A DNA stretch of 64,000 bases from Castellaniella sp. (GTDB taxonomy: Bacteria; Pseudomonadota; Gammaproteobacteria; Burkholderiales; Burkholderiaceae_B), in NCBI GenBank assembly GCA_019104865.1, contig JAHRWZ010000068.1, forward strand, positions 1 to 64,000, read 5' to 3'. A program made the position numbers and the translations under genes. Numbering within the stretch: position 1 is the first letter of the stretch; each line of letters opens with the position of its first letter. The notes beneath the pieces were generated by a model that saw nothing but the letters and a program-made list of their open reading frames with translations, had not been told where the DNA came from and ran no database searches. This document shows positions 34,786 through 44,370 of this stretch, piece after piece.

Positions 34786-36009
34786 ATGTTGAACCTAGAT
34801 CCTCGCACCATGCTGGTCGTCGAGGCCTTCGTCCTGCTCCTGGTTGGCGCCCTGACTTTCCTGGCGGCTTTCCAGGGGCGGCGTGACCGCACCCTTCTGT
34901 GGGCCGCAGGTGGGATGTGGTTCGGATGCCTGGGCTTTCTGCTGGGGGCGCTGCGGGAAAGCCCCGCTTCGCCGCTGATTTCCATCGTGCTGTCCAACAT
35001 GCTGCTGATCACCGGACATGGTTTCCTGTGGGCCAGCCTGCGGGTGTTCCGTGGGGGGGCTGTTCGCTGGTCCTGGCTGCTCGTTGGCGCGGCGGTGTGG
35101 TTCATCCTGTGCCAGTGGCCCGCGTTTCTGGCAAACAACGATGCGCGCGTCCTGGCCTATTCGCTCCTGTCGCTGGGCTACATCGTGGCGGCTGGGGCCG
35201 AGGCCTGGCCTGAATGGCGGCGCGACCCTGGTTCGGCCACGCCGCTGCTCTGCGTTCTGGCCGCGCATGGCCTGTTCTATCTGTATCGGGCTTTCCCCCA
35301 CGCCATCCACGAAATCGCCTGGCGGAGCTGGCCGGATTTCTCTCTGGTCATGCTCGAAGGCCTGTTCTTTGCCATCAGCCTGTCATTCTGCATCCTGATG
35401 ATGGTGCGGGCGCGGGCCGAACAGCGCTACCGTCATGCGGCCTTGCACGACGCGCTGACTGCGTTGCCCAATCGCCGCGCGCTCTTCGAACAGGGCGAGG
35501 ATCTGCTCGCGCGGGCCCGGCTCGACGGTGGCGACGTAGCAGTGCTGATGTGCGATCTGGACTGGTTCAAGCAGGTCAACGACCAGTTCGGACACGAAGC
35601 CGGCGATCGCGTGCTGACCTGGTTTGCCTGTGTGCTGCGTGATACGGTCCGATCGGGGGATCTGTGCGCACGCCTGGGGGGCGAGGAATTCGTGGTCCTG
35701 GCGCCTGATCTAGGGCCCCTGGGGGCTCAGGATCTGGCTATCCGCGTTCGCCGTCATCTGTCCGCACAGACGCGGGAACTACCCTGCAGCCTGAGCGTCA
35801 GCATCGGGATCGCCTGCACACGGGATGTCGGTCACGATCTGGACCGCCTGCTGGCGCGGGCCGATCAGGCGCTGTATGCGGCAAAAACAGCCGGCCGGGA
35901 CTGTATCCGGCTGTGGCCCAGCGGCGGCTGGGAAGGGATCCCGGAGCCCTCAGCCTCCGTATCCCGGGGCCGCAGCGCGCACCTTGGCGAGCAGCCAGTC
36001 GATGCCTGA
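34786..36009 (+). CDS. Membrane-anchored diguanylate cyclase (GGDEF)
   Basis: A 407-residue signalling enzyme that makes cyclic di-GMP. Residues 1-205 hold six or seven hydrophobic segments forming a sensor membrane domain. The GGDEF domain follows with DALTALPNRRALFEQ, CDLDWFKQVNDQFGHEAGD and an intact active site GGEEF. An RSGD inhibitory I-site lies five residues before it. The enzyme therefore looks active and product-inhibited. The last 60 nt overlap the uracil-DNA glycosylase gene on the other strand. Confidence 0.92.
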   Translation: MLNLDPRTMLVVEAFVLLLVGALTFLAAFQGRRDRTLLWAAGGMWFGCLGFLLGALRESPASPLISIVLSNMLLITGHGFLWASLRVFRGGAVRWSWLLVGAAVWFILCQWPAFLANNDARVLAYSLLSLGYIVAAGAEAWPEWRRDPGSATPLLCVLAAHGLFYLYRAFPHAIHEIAWRSWPDFSLVMLEGLFFAISLSFCILMMVRARAEQRYRHAALHDALTALPNRRALFEQGEDLLARARLDGGDVAVLMCDLDWFKQVNDQFGHEAGDRVLTWFACVLRDTVRSGDLCARLGGEEFVVLAPDLGPLGAQDLAIRVRRHLSAQTRELPCSLSVSIGIACTRDVGHDLDRLLARADQALYAAKTAGRDCIRLWPSGGWEGIPEPSASVSRGRSAHLGEQPVDA

Positions 36010-36735
36010 TTCGCCGTGCGCCTGAAGCCAGTCGTTGGCCTGGCGGAAATGGCCGCAGCCAATGAAGGGGCGAGGCGGGCGCAGCGCGGACAGGGGCGAG
36101 GGGTGGTTGGCCATCAGCACCTGGACCGGGCCGGCGGGCGGCTGCAGGTCCATCAACTGGCGACGGGCCTGGGCATGAGATCCCCATAGCAGCAGGACTT
36201 TCGGGCGCGGTTCACGCAATACCCGCATGATCAGGGCATCCGTGACGTGCTCCCAACCCTTTTTCGCGTGGGATGCAGGCTGGTGGGCCTCGACCGTCAG
36301 GGATGTGTTCAGCAGCAGCACGCCCTGGCGTGCCCAGCGGACCAGGCTGTTGCGTGGGGTTTGTTCCGGATCGCCGTATTCCAGCGCCAGTTCCTTGAAC
36401 ATGTTGCGCAGGCTGGGCGGGGTCGGGCAGAAGTCGGGCACGGAAAACGCCAGGCCTTGGGCCTGATTCGGGCCGTGGTAGGGGTCCTGGCCCACGATCA
36501 CGACCTGCACCGATTCTGGTGGCGTTTCGATCAGCGCGCGAAACGGGCGCAGGGGAAAGATCCGCGCGCCGGCAGCCAGCCGTTCGGCCAGCATGGCATC
36601 GAGCCGGGCGACGATGCCCTGCAGATGCGGCGCCTGCAGCGTGGAGCGCCAGGCGGGCGGCAGCGTCTCGATCTGCGCGTGCAGGGAATCCTGGAAGGCG
36701 TTGTGGACCTGGGTGTCGGGAAGCGGAGATGTCAT
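35950..36735 (-). CDS. ung: Uracil-DNA glycosylase (family 1)
   Basis: A 261-residue DNA repair enzyme that removes uracil from DNA. The catalytic water-activating loop is GQDPYHGPNQAQGLAFSVP, and the DNA-intercalation loop is MANHPSPLSALRPPRPF with the catalytic His. TPPSLRNMFKEL is the Pro-rich loop. The C-terminal AKVRAAAPGYGG extends past the usual Ung end and is encoded opposite the end of the diguanylate cyclase gene, giving a tail-to-tail overlap of 60 nt. Confidence 0.95.
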   Translation of the reverse strand: MTSPLPDTQVHNAFQDSLHAQIETLPPAWRSTLQAPHLQGIVARLDAMLAERLAAGARIFPLRPFRALIETPPESVQVVIVGQDPYHGPNQAQGLAFSVPDFCPTPPSLRNMFKELALEYGDPEQTPRNSLVRWARQGVLLLNTSLTVEAHQPASHAKKGWEHVTDALIMRVLREPRPKVLLLWGSHAQARRQLMDLQPPAGPVQVLMANHPSPLSALRPPRPFIGCGHFRQANDWLQAHGESGIDWLLAKVRAAAPGYGG

Positions 36736-36761
36736 GTGGGATCGGCGGCGCGGGTTTGTCG

Positions 36762-38186
36762 TCAGGCGGGGGCGGGTTCAGGATGGCTTTGGCGGGCCTG
36801 TGCCATCAGTGTAGCCAGCAGCGCCGGCAGACGGGGGTCGCTCATCTGCGAGACATTGAACCGCATCATGGCGCTGGCGGTCCGGGATGGGCTGAAGATG
36901 TTGCCGGGGGCCAGCACCAGGCCTTGCCGCAGTCCCAGGTGAGCCAGCCGGGTGCTGTCGATGCCCTGAGGCAACCGACACCACAGGAACATGCCGCCCG
37001 GGGGAATATGCCAGGGTTCCAGCCCCAGGCTGCGCAGCAGATCGATGGTTTGAGACATGGCCCGCGCCAGATGCTGGCGCAGCAGCCCGAGGTGCCGTGG
37101 CCAGGTGCTGTCGCGCAACAGATGCAGGATGACCGACTGGGTCAGGCCTGCGCCTGAAAACGTCGTTGCGGTGCGTAGGTCCGCCAGCGCGTCGCCCCAG
37201 TCCGGCCGCACGGCCAGGTAACCGCAGCGCAGGCTGGCGGACAGGGTCTTTGAAAAGCTGCCGACCTGCACGACCCGCTCCAGCCCGTCCAGCTCGGCCA
37301 GGCGGGCGGTTGGCGTGGTCTCGAAGTCGCCGAAGATGTCGTCCTCGATCAGGATCAGGTCATGTGCCTGTGCCAGGGCGAGGATTCGCCGTGCTTTGTC
37401 CGCCGACAGGCTGGCGCCTGTCGGATTGTGCAGTCCCGAATTGCTGATGTACAGGCGGGGATGGTGCCGCGTCAGGGCTTCCTGGAACCGATCCATGTCC
37501 GGGCCGTCAGGCTGTCGCGGCACGCCGACGACGTGTGCCTGATGGGCGCGCAGCAGGGCCAGGAAGTTGAAATAACAGGGGTCGTCGACCAGCACGGCAT
37601 CGCCTGGCTTGATCAGAAAGCGGCACAGCAGATCGACCGCCTGGGTGCCGGAATCGGTCAGCAGGATCTGCCGGGGATCGATGCGCTGGCCGCGTTCCAG
37701 AAGGCGCTGGGCAATGACCGTGCGCAAGGCGGGCAGACCCAGCGCCGGCGCGTAGTCGGTCAGGATGGTGTCCTGATCCCGCGCTGCCCGCCGCAGGGCG
37801 AGGCGGATGGCATCCAGCGGCATCCAGTCGGCCGGCAGCCACCCGCAGCCGGGTTTCAGCGTGTCGGCCCCGGTGTCCAGCGACTGGCGTGCCACCCATA
37901 GGGGGTCGATCTGGCGGTCCAGCCGGGGGCCGATCTCGGCCAGCGTCAGCGGCGCCAGCGGGCCCGCGACATAGAATCCCGACCCTGCCTGGGCGCGGAT
38001 TGCGCCATCGGCCGCGAGTCGTTCGTAGGCCTCGACCACGGTCGATTTGGAAACCTGCTGGTGCAGCGCCATCGATCGCAGCGACGGCAGCCGCGCGCCT
38101 GGTTGCCATTCGCGGGCGGCGATGCGCTGGCGCACGAACTGCATGACGCGGGCCGTTCGGCCGGTCGTCCGGATGATATCGGGCAT
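36762..38186 (-). CDS. MocR-family (GntR-HTH / aminotransferase fusion) transcriptional regulator
   Basis: A 474-residue regulator. Residues about 10-75 form a GntR winged HTH (VMQFVRQRIAAREWQPGARL, then QQVSKSTVVEAYERL). Residues 100-474 form a fold-type I aminotransferase domain. The PLP Lys is in VVQVGSFSKTLSASLR, and ILLTDSGTQAVDLLCRFLI and VLVDDPCYFNFLAL are cofactor-contact segments. It is divergent from an EamA exporter gene, with an operator between them. MocR proteins commonly control such exporters through PLP or an amino acid. Confidence 0.93.
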   Translation of the reverse strand: MPDIIRTTGRTARVMQFVRQRIAAREWQPGARLPSLRSMALHQQVSKSTVVEAYERLAADGAIRAQAGSGFYVAGPLAPLTLAEIGPRLDRQIDPLWVARQSLDTGADTLKPGCGWLPADWMPLDAIRLALRRAARDQDTILTDYAPALGLPALRTVIAQRLLERGQRIDPRQILLTDSGTQAVDLLCRFLIKPGDAVLVDDPCYFNFLALLRAHQAHVVGVPRQPDGPDMDRFQEALTRHHPRLYISNSGLHNPTGASLSADKARRILALAQAHDLILIEDDIFGDFETTPTARLAELDGLERVVQVGSFSKTLSASLRCGYLAVRPDWGDALADLRTATTFSGAGLTQSVILHLLRDSTWPRHLGLLRQHLARAMSQTIDLLRSLGLEPWHIPPGGMFLWCRLPQGIDSTRLAHLGLRQGLVLAPGNIFSPSRTASAMMRFNVSQMSDPRLPALLATLMAQARQSHPEPAPA

Positions 38187-38192
38187 GGCTCA

Positions 38193-38233
38193 GTACCAGT
38201 ACAGTTTCGTTCCACTGTACCAGACCGTACCTG
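38193..38233. promoter_or_regulatory. Probable MocR operator: GTACCAG direct repeats around an inverted repeat
   Basis: GTACAGT (38199-38205) and ACTGTAC (38214-38220) form a perfect inverted repeat with an 8-nt spacer. Superimposed are direct repeats GTACCAG at 38193 and 38217, with a third, GTACCTG, at 38227. It begins 7 nt before the mocR start and lies 66 nt before the EamA start. Such repeat pairs in a divergent region are typical MocR targets and could control both genes. Confidence 0.6.
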
Positions 38234-38298
38234 GAAAATGAAAAGCAGTGCCGGCATAGTGTCTGTTCGATCGACAACGAAATGGGCCGGACACACAA

Positions 38299-39192
38299 AT
38301 GCAGGCGACGACGCGTGGATGGATCAATGGGGCGATTGGCGTCGCCATTTTCAGTGGCTCGTTGCCGGCGACCCGGGTGGCCGTCCTGGGGCTGGATCCG
38401 TTTTTCGTGACGGCCGCACGCTCCGGGATTGCGGGGCTGCTGGCGATGGCGGCTCTGCTGCTCACCCGCAATGTGCGTCCCGACCGCGCGGAGTGGCGGA
38501 CTTTGGCCCTGGTGGCCTTGGGTGTGGTGGTGGGCTTTCCCCTGTGCACGGCGCTGGCCTTGCGCACGATCACGTCGGCGCATTCCCTGGTGTTCATTGG
38601 CCTGCTGCCGCTGGCCACGGCCATCTTCGGCACCTGGCTGGGCGGGGAACGCCCCTCGCGCGCATTCTGGATGTTCGCCGTGCTGGGGGCCGCGTCGGTC
38701 GCCGGCTTCGCGCTCAGCCAGGATGGTTCCGGGTCGTTGGGCGCCGATGCCCTGATGTTGGTGGCGATTCTCAGCTGCGGCTATGGCTATGCCGAGGGCG
38801 GCCGCCTGTCCCGGCGTCTGGGCGGCTGGCAGGTGATCTGCTGGGTGCTTGTCCTGTCTTTGCCCGTCAGCTTGCCGCTGATGCTGTACTGGCAACCGGG
38901 CGACTGGTCCGCCGTGCCTGTTTCCGCCTGGCTGGGTGTCGTCTACGTTGCAGTGTTCAGCATGCTGGTCGGGTTCATCTTCTGGTACCGGGGGCTGGCT
39001 CTGGGTGGCATTGCGGCCGTGGGTCAGCTGCAGTTGCTGCAGCCGTTCCTGGGGCTGCTGCTGTCGGCCTGGCTGCTGGGCGAATCCGTGACCGTCACCA
39101 TGATCGTCGTGACGGCCTTTGTCGTTGCCTGTGTGGCGGGTGCGAAATACACGGCCGCCGCGCCTGCTCCGGTGTCTCCGACGGCCCGCTGA
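38299..39192 (+). CDS. EamA/DMT-family transporter paired with MocR regulator
   Basis: A 297-residue inner-membrane protein with ten predicted helices in two EamA repeats. GVAIFSGSLPATRVAVLGLDP and ARSGIAGLLAMAALL are in repeat 1, and LVGFIFWYRGLALGGIAAVG followed by LQLLQPFLGLLLSAWLLGE in repeat 2. That ending is the strongest DMT signature. Divergent position from mocR suggests export of the metabolite sensed by MocR. Confidence 0.92.
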   Translation: MQATTRGWINGAIGVAIFSGSLPATRVAVLGLDPFFVTAARSGIAGLLAMAALLLTRNVRPDRAEWRTLALVALGVVVGFPLCTALALRTITSAHSLVFIGLLPLATAIFGTWLGGERPSRAFWMFAVLGAASVAGFALSQDGSGSLGADALMLVAILSCGYGYAEGGRLSRRLGGWQVICWVLVLSLPVSLPLMLYWQPGDWSAVPVSAWLGVVYVAVFSMLVGFIFWYRGLALGGIAAVGQLQLLQPFLGLLLSAWLLGESVTVTMIVVTAFVVACVAGAKYTAAAPAPVSPTAR

Positions 39193-39279
39193 CCAGCAGG
39201 CGCCTTGTGCGGCGAGTCCGTCCAGTGCCCATCGAACCGGACACCAACCGGACAGCCTGGGTGGGAGTCGGTGAAACGT

Positions 39280-40019
<740 letters not shown>

Positions 40020-40023
<4 letters not shown>

Positions 40024-40700
40024 CGCTGCCCCTCCGAAAACACCGCGTGCTGGCCGAAGTAGTGTTCCAGCCGTGTCTGGGCCGCGGACAGGAAGGTGCA
40101 CAGGACCAGATAGATCAGCGCGGCTTCCGTATACAGGATCAGGGGTTCATAGGTCACCGAGGCGATCCGCTGCGCCGCCTGAAAGATTTCCGGTACCGTG
40201 ATCACGGCGGCCAGCGAGGTGTCTTTGACCAGTGCGATGAAGGAATTGGCCAGGGGCGGCACGGCGACACGGGCTGCCTGGGGCAGGATGGTGCGCCGCA
40301 GCGCCTGCGCGCGCGTCATGCTGAGAGAATAGGCGGCATCCCATTGTCCCCGGGGGATGGCTTCGATCGCCCCGCGGATGACCTCGGCGTTGTAGGCGCC
40401 GACATTCAACGAAAACCCGATCAGGGCGGCCGGTAGCGGGTCGAGCACGAGGCCGACGCTGGGCAGGCCGTAGAAGATCACGAACAGCTGCACCAGCAGT
40501 GGTGTGCCCCGGATCAGCCAGATGTAGAAGCGCACCAGGGCAACCAGTGGCGCGGGCCCGAAGAGCCGGGTGATGGCCGCCAGGAATGCCAGCGCCAGGC
40601 CCGCAATGAACGACAGGATGGCCAGCGGTACCGTGAATTTGATCCCTCCGACCACCAGCGGCCAGAGGGAATTCGCCATCAGTTGCAGCCAGTCCGGCAC
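40020..40700 (-). CDS. Polar amino acid ABC transporter permease
   Basis: A 226-residue permease of the HisM/GlnP family. It has about five membrane segments, RFYIWLIRGTPLLVQLFVIF, and the EAA loop GAIEAIPRGQWDAAYSLSM, then RTILPQAARVAVPPLANSF. Only one permease gene is present, so the transporter probably uses a homodimer. It lies 50 nt after the binding-protein gene. Confidence 0.93.
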
Positions 40701-40750
40701 GGTCGGAGACTCCTACGAGGATCGTGTCGCAGTATAGGCTGGAATCAGGT

Positions 40751-41548
40751 TCATTGAACCTTCGACGACAGGTCCTTGCCGAAATAGCGTTCCGAGATCG
40801 TCTTGTAGGTGCCGTCGGCGCGGATGGCGCCGATCGCCTTGTCGATCGCGGCTTTCAGGGCGGGCTGGTCCTTGCGCATCAGCACGCCCGAGCGGCTGAA
40901 ATCGGCGCTGCTGTCGGTGGCTATGACCTTGACCTTCGCCTGGGGCTGATGTTTCTTGAAGTCCAGGAACGACAGCTCGTCGTTGATGGTCGCATCCACC
41001 CGGCCGGAGGTCAGCAGGGCGATGGCGTCATTGAAACCCTGCACCGGCACGACTTCGGCGCCATGCTGCTGGGCGAGCTTGCCGAAATTGCTGGTGATGG
41101 TGTTGGCCGAACGTTTGCCCTTCAGATCCTGGAAGGAGTGGATCGTGGCGTTGTCGTCTCTGACGATCAGGACGGCTTCCGATGAAATGTAGGGTTTGGA
41201 GAAATCGTATTTGGCCTGCCGTTCGGGCGTGATGCCGACCTGATTGATGACCACGTCGTAGCGGTTGGCGTTCAATCCGGCGATCAGTCCGTCCCATTTG
41301 CCTTCGACGAAGTCCGGTTTGACCCCCAGCTGCTTGGCGATGGCGCGGCCGATGTCCACGTCGAATCCCACGAGCTTGTTGTCCTTCGGGTCATGGTAGG
41401 AAAAGGGGGCGTAGGTGCCCTCTGTGCCGATGCGGATGGCGCCGGCCTTCTGGATGGCGGCCAGGTCGTCGGTGGCGGCGTGTGCGGAAGGTGCCGCCGA
41501 CAGCAGCGGCAGCAGAGTGGCCAAAACGAATGCGGAAAATTTCTTCAT
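40751..41548 (-). CDS. Polar amino acid ABC transporter substrate-binding protein
   Basis: A 265-residue periplasmic binding protein (family 3). It has a Sec signal (KFSAFVLATLLPLLSAAPSA). GAIRIGTEGTYAPFSYHDP and KLVGFDVDIGRAIAKQLGV are the standard start of the mature fold, and RYDVVINQVGITPERQAKYD lies in the ligand cleft. Cystine or glutamine-type ligands are typical of such single-permease systems, but specificity is not decided by the sequence. The 194 nt upstream (41549-41742) show no gene. Confidence 0.92.
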   Translation of the reverse strand: MKKFSAFVLATLLPLLSAAPSAHAATDDLAAIQKAGAIRIGTEGTYAPFSYHDPKDNKLVGFDVDIGRAIAKQLGVKPDFVEGKWDGLIAGLNANRYDVVINQVGITPERQAKYDFSKPYISSEAVLIVRDDNATIHSFQDLKGKRSANTITSNFGKLAQQHGAEVVPVQGFNDAIALLTSGRVDATINDELSFLDFKKHQPQAKVKVIATDSSADFSRSGVLMRKDQPALKAAIDKAIGAIRADGTYKTISERYFGKDLSSKVQ

Positions 41549-41742
41549 GTGCAGGCCTCGTCAATTAAGCGGTCACGTTATATGAACCGCGCGTTTTATT
41601 GGATTTGATTCTATCGGGACGCTGTCCGGCCTGCAAAGGTTTTGCGCCCATCTGCATATCGCCTATGGAAATAAGCGCGGAATTGCCAGGTGCTTGATGG
41701 CGGTCAAACGACAGGGAAGCAGGGCCTCATAGAATATCCGGC

Positions 41743-42153
41743 ATGCGACAAGCGGGCAGGCATTCACGCGGATGCGTCGTCATCCACTGGCTACTCGTCC
41801 TGGGGCTCTGGCTCCAGGTCGTCGGGCCCGTGTTTGCGCAGCCCCGGTCCACCGGTTCTCTGCAAGGCGTGCAGATCGTTGCCTGCACGCCGGCGGGCAT
41901 GGTGGTCATGGACTTGTCCGCCGATCCCGACGATGGCGACGGATCGGATCAGCCCCACGTGCGTCAGGCGGGCCATTGCCTGCTATGCGCCACGCATCCC
42001 GTCCCGCCGATGACGGCGGGATTTGGCGTTGCCGTACCGGCCGCGCCCTGGGCCCAGCCTGCGGCAGGGTTCGACGAAACTCCCTGTGACGCCCGGATCA
42101 CTGGTACCTGGGAATGGCCGCCGGCGCGTTGTCCTCCGCTCCAATCCAGCTGA
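41743..42153 (+). CDS. DUF2946-like protein, copper-receptor neighbour
   Basis: A 136-residue exported protein. Residues 14-32 form a signal or anchor segment (VIHWLLVLGLWLQVVGPVFA). The mature part has a lone Cys in VQIVACTPAGM, then HCLLCATHP in the middle. The Cys and HCxxC pattern with this length is typical of DUF2946 proteins, which are often next to TonB-dependent copper receptors, as here (86 nt upstream of one). A copper-handling role in the periplasm is inference. Confidence 0.7.
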   Translation: MRQAGRHSRGCVVIHWLLVLGLWLQVVGPVFAQPRSTGSLQGVQIVACTPAGMVVMDLSADPDDGDGSDQPHVRQAGHCLLCATHPVPPMTAGFGVAVPAAPWAQPAAGFDETPCDARITGTWEWPPARCPPLQSS

Positions 42154-42239
42154 CACCCTGATCTTCTTCTTTCGGGGCCGCCCGGTCTGACCACGGCGGC
42201 CCCGGATATTTTTCAGCTGTATTGAATGTCGAGATTTCA

Positions 42240-44258
42240 ATGAAAAAGGAAACCTTATGGGTGGCCGGGATGCCGTTCGCCCTGATGTCGCTCGGTCTGC
42301 CACGAGTGGCCATGTCCGAGCCGGTGCGGACCTTGACGCCCGTGGTGGTCACGGCGCCCGCCGCCGACGAACCGCTGGTGGTCCGCACCGATCCGAAGGC
42401 GCCTCGCCAACCCATTCCCGCTCATGACGGCGCGGACTTCCTCAAGAGCATTCCCGGGTTCTCCGTGATCCGCAAGGGTGGCACGGATGGCGATCCGGTC
42501 CTGCGCGGGTTTTCCGGTTCGCGCCTGGGCATTTTGCTGGATGGCCAGGAGATCTATGGCGGCTGCGGCGGGCGCATGGATCCGCCCACCGCCTATGTGT
42601 ACCCCGAGTCCTATGATCGGGTCACCGTCCTTAAAGGGCCGCAATCCGTACGCTACGGCGCGGGCCAGTCCGCCGGCGTCGTCCTGTTCGAACGCGATAC
42701 CCGGCGGATGGAGTCTTTCGGCTGGAAGGCCAACGGCAGCCTGACGGCCGGCAGCTTCGGGCGCAACGACCAGATGGCCGACGTACAGGTAGGCGGCCCG
42801 CAGGGGTACGTACGGGCGGGCGGCACCCGCGCCCAGGCCGACGACTACAAGGACGGCGACGGCAACCGTGTGCATTCGGAGTATCTGCGCTGGAGCAGTC
42901 ATGCCGCAGTCGGCCTGACGCCGGACGACAAGACGCGGGTCGAACTCTCGGCCGCGTTGAGCGATGGTCGTGCCGCCTATGCCGACCGAAGCATGGACGG
43001 GGTGAAATTCCGCCGCGAGAATGTGTCGTTGATGTTCGAGCGCAAGCGTATGGGAGGCTTTGTCGATGAAGTGGAAGGCCGCGTGTATCAGAACTATGTC
43101 GATCACGTCATGGACAACTACACCTTGCGCAAGCCGGGCAAGATGTACATGGCCAGCAACCCCGATCGCCGCACGACGGGAGGACGGCTCAGCGCGACCC
43201 TCAGGCCCGCCGAGGTCTGGAAGGTCGTGATTGGCGGAGACACCCGCCAGGACGTGCACCGTTCGCGCGGCGGCAAGGGCATGACCGAAACTGCCGCGAC
43301 CGATGGGTATCTGGATGCGGCCAGGGTCGAGGACATGCGCTTCCGGCAGTATGGCCTGTTCGGCGAGAGCACCTGGTATCTGACCGATGCGGATCGGGTC
43401 ATCGGCGGGGCGCGAGCGGACTGGCACGAAGCCCGTGACCAGCGCCCGTCGGGCGCGTCGGCGACGGCGGGGACACGGGATGATCGGATCTTGCCCAGCG
43501 GGTTTCTGCGGTACGAACGGGATTACGGCGGCAACAGCACCTGGTATGTCGGCCTTGGCCATGCTGAGCGTTTTCCGGACTACTGGGAACGCATGAAGGG
43601 CGGTTCCGACGGCGGCAACAGCGCCTTTCTGTCCACCCGCCCCGAAAAGACGACCCAGCTCGATCTGGGCACGAACTGGCGTAGCGGCCCGTTCGGTTTG
43701 TCCGCCTCCGCGTTCTATGGGCAGGTCGATGATTACATCCTGATCAATTGGGATCGGAACATGACGCGCAACGTCGATGCGACGGTCATGGGCGGTGAAC
43801 TGGAAGGCTCGTGGCAGTTCGATCCCGCCTGGCAGGCCGTATCCAGTCTGGCCTACGTATTCGGCCGGAACCGCACCGATGGCAAGCCATTGGCGCAACA
43901 GCCGCCGCTGGAAGCGCGTCTAGGGTTGAACTACGCCCAAGGGCCTTATTCGGCCGGAGTACTGTGGCGCGTGGTTGCGCCCCAGAACCGCTATGACGAG
44001 GGCTCCGGCGGAATCGTCTCCAACGGCAAGGACCTGGGGCCCACGGGCGGATTCGGCGTGCTGTCGTTCAACGCAGGCTGGCGTCCGCACAAATCGGTGC
44101 TGCTGACGGCGGGAGTCGACAATGTGCTGAACAAGACCTATGCCGAGCATCTGTCCAAGTCCGGCGCCGACATCCCCGGCAACGCGTCGTTCGTGAATGT
44201 CCGCATCAACGAACCCGGCCGGGTCTTCTGGCTGAAGGCGCAGATTGCGTTGGAGTGA
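42240..44258 (+). CDS. TonB-dependent copper receptor (OprC/NosA-like)
   Basis: A 672-residue outer-membrane receptor. It has a signal peptide (KKETLWVAGMPFALMSLGL) and a plug domain starting near residue 60 (DGADFLKSIPGFSVIRKGGT). The block YGGCGGRMDPPTAYVYPESYD is the hallmark of copper-type TonB receptors, and VLKGPQSVRYG precedes the barrel. The C-terminal strand ends WLKAQIALE, less aromatic than usual. Copper supply matters for nitrous oxide or copper nitrite reductase in denitrifiers, which fits the nitrate genes elsewhere in the window. The ATG at 42240 is preferred over a TTG at 42222. Confidence 0.9.
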   Translation: MKKETLWVAGMPFALMSLGLPRVAMSEPVRTLTPVVVTAPAADEPLVVRTDPKAPRQPIPAHDGADFLKSIPGFSVIRKGGTDGDPVLRGFSGSRLGILLDGQEIYGGCGGRMDPPTAYVYPESYDRVTVLKGPQSVRYGAGQSAGVVLFERDTRRMESFGWKANGSLTAGSFGRNDQMADVQVGGPQGYVRAGGTRAQADDYKDGDGNRVHSEYLRWSSHAAVGLTPDDKTRVELSAALSDGRAAYADRSMDGVKFRRENVSLMFERKRMGGFVDEVEGRVYQNYVDHVMDNYTLRKPGKMYMASNPDRRTTGGRLSATLRPAEVWKVVIGGDTRQDVHRSRGGKGMTETAATDGYLDAARVEDMRFRQYGLFGESTWYLTDADRVIGGARADWHEARDQRPSGASATAGTRDDRILPSGFLRYERDYGGNSTWYVGLGHAERFPDYWERMKGGSDGGNSAFLSTRPEKTTQLDLGTNWRSGPFGLSASAFYGQVDDYILINWDRNMTRNVDATVMGGELEGSWQFDPAWQAVSSLAYVFGRNRTDGKPLAQQPPLEARLGLNYAQGPYSAGVLWRVVAPQNRYDEGSGGIVSNGKDLGPTGGFGVLSFNAGWRPHKSVLLTAGVDNVLNKTYAEHLSKSGADIPGNASFVNVRINEPGRVFWLKAQIALE

Positions 44259-44370
44259 CGTGGTCGGGTGATCCCCGGGACATTCGCCCGATCCCGGCCA
44301 CAAGACGTAGGCGACTTGCCAGGCATGAGGGGGTATCGGTACAGTGTCCGGACCCCCTACACTGGCTGAC

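Noticed and set aside
42255-43898. 547-codon minus-strand frame opposite the copper receptor
   Set aside because: Antisense shadow of a real TonB receptor with full signatures; no ribosome site or family match.
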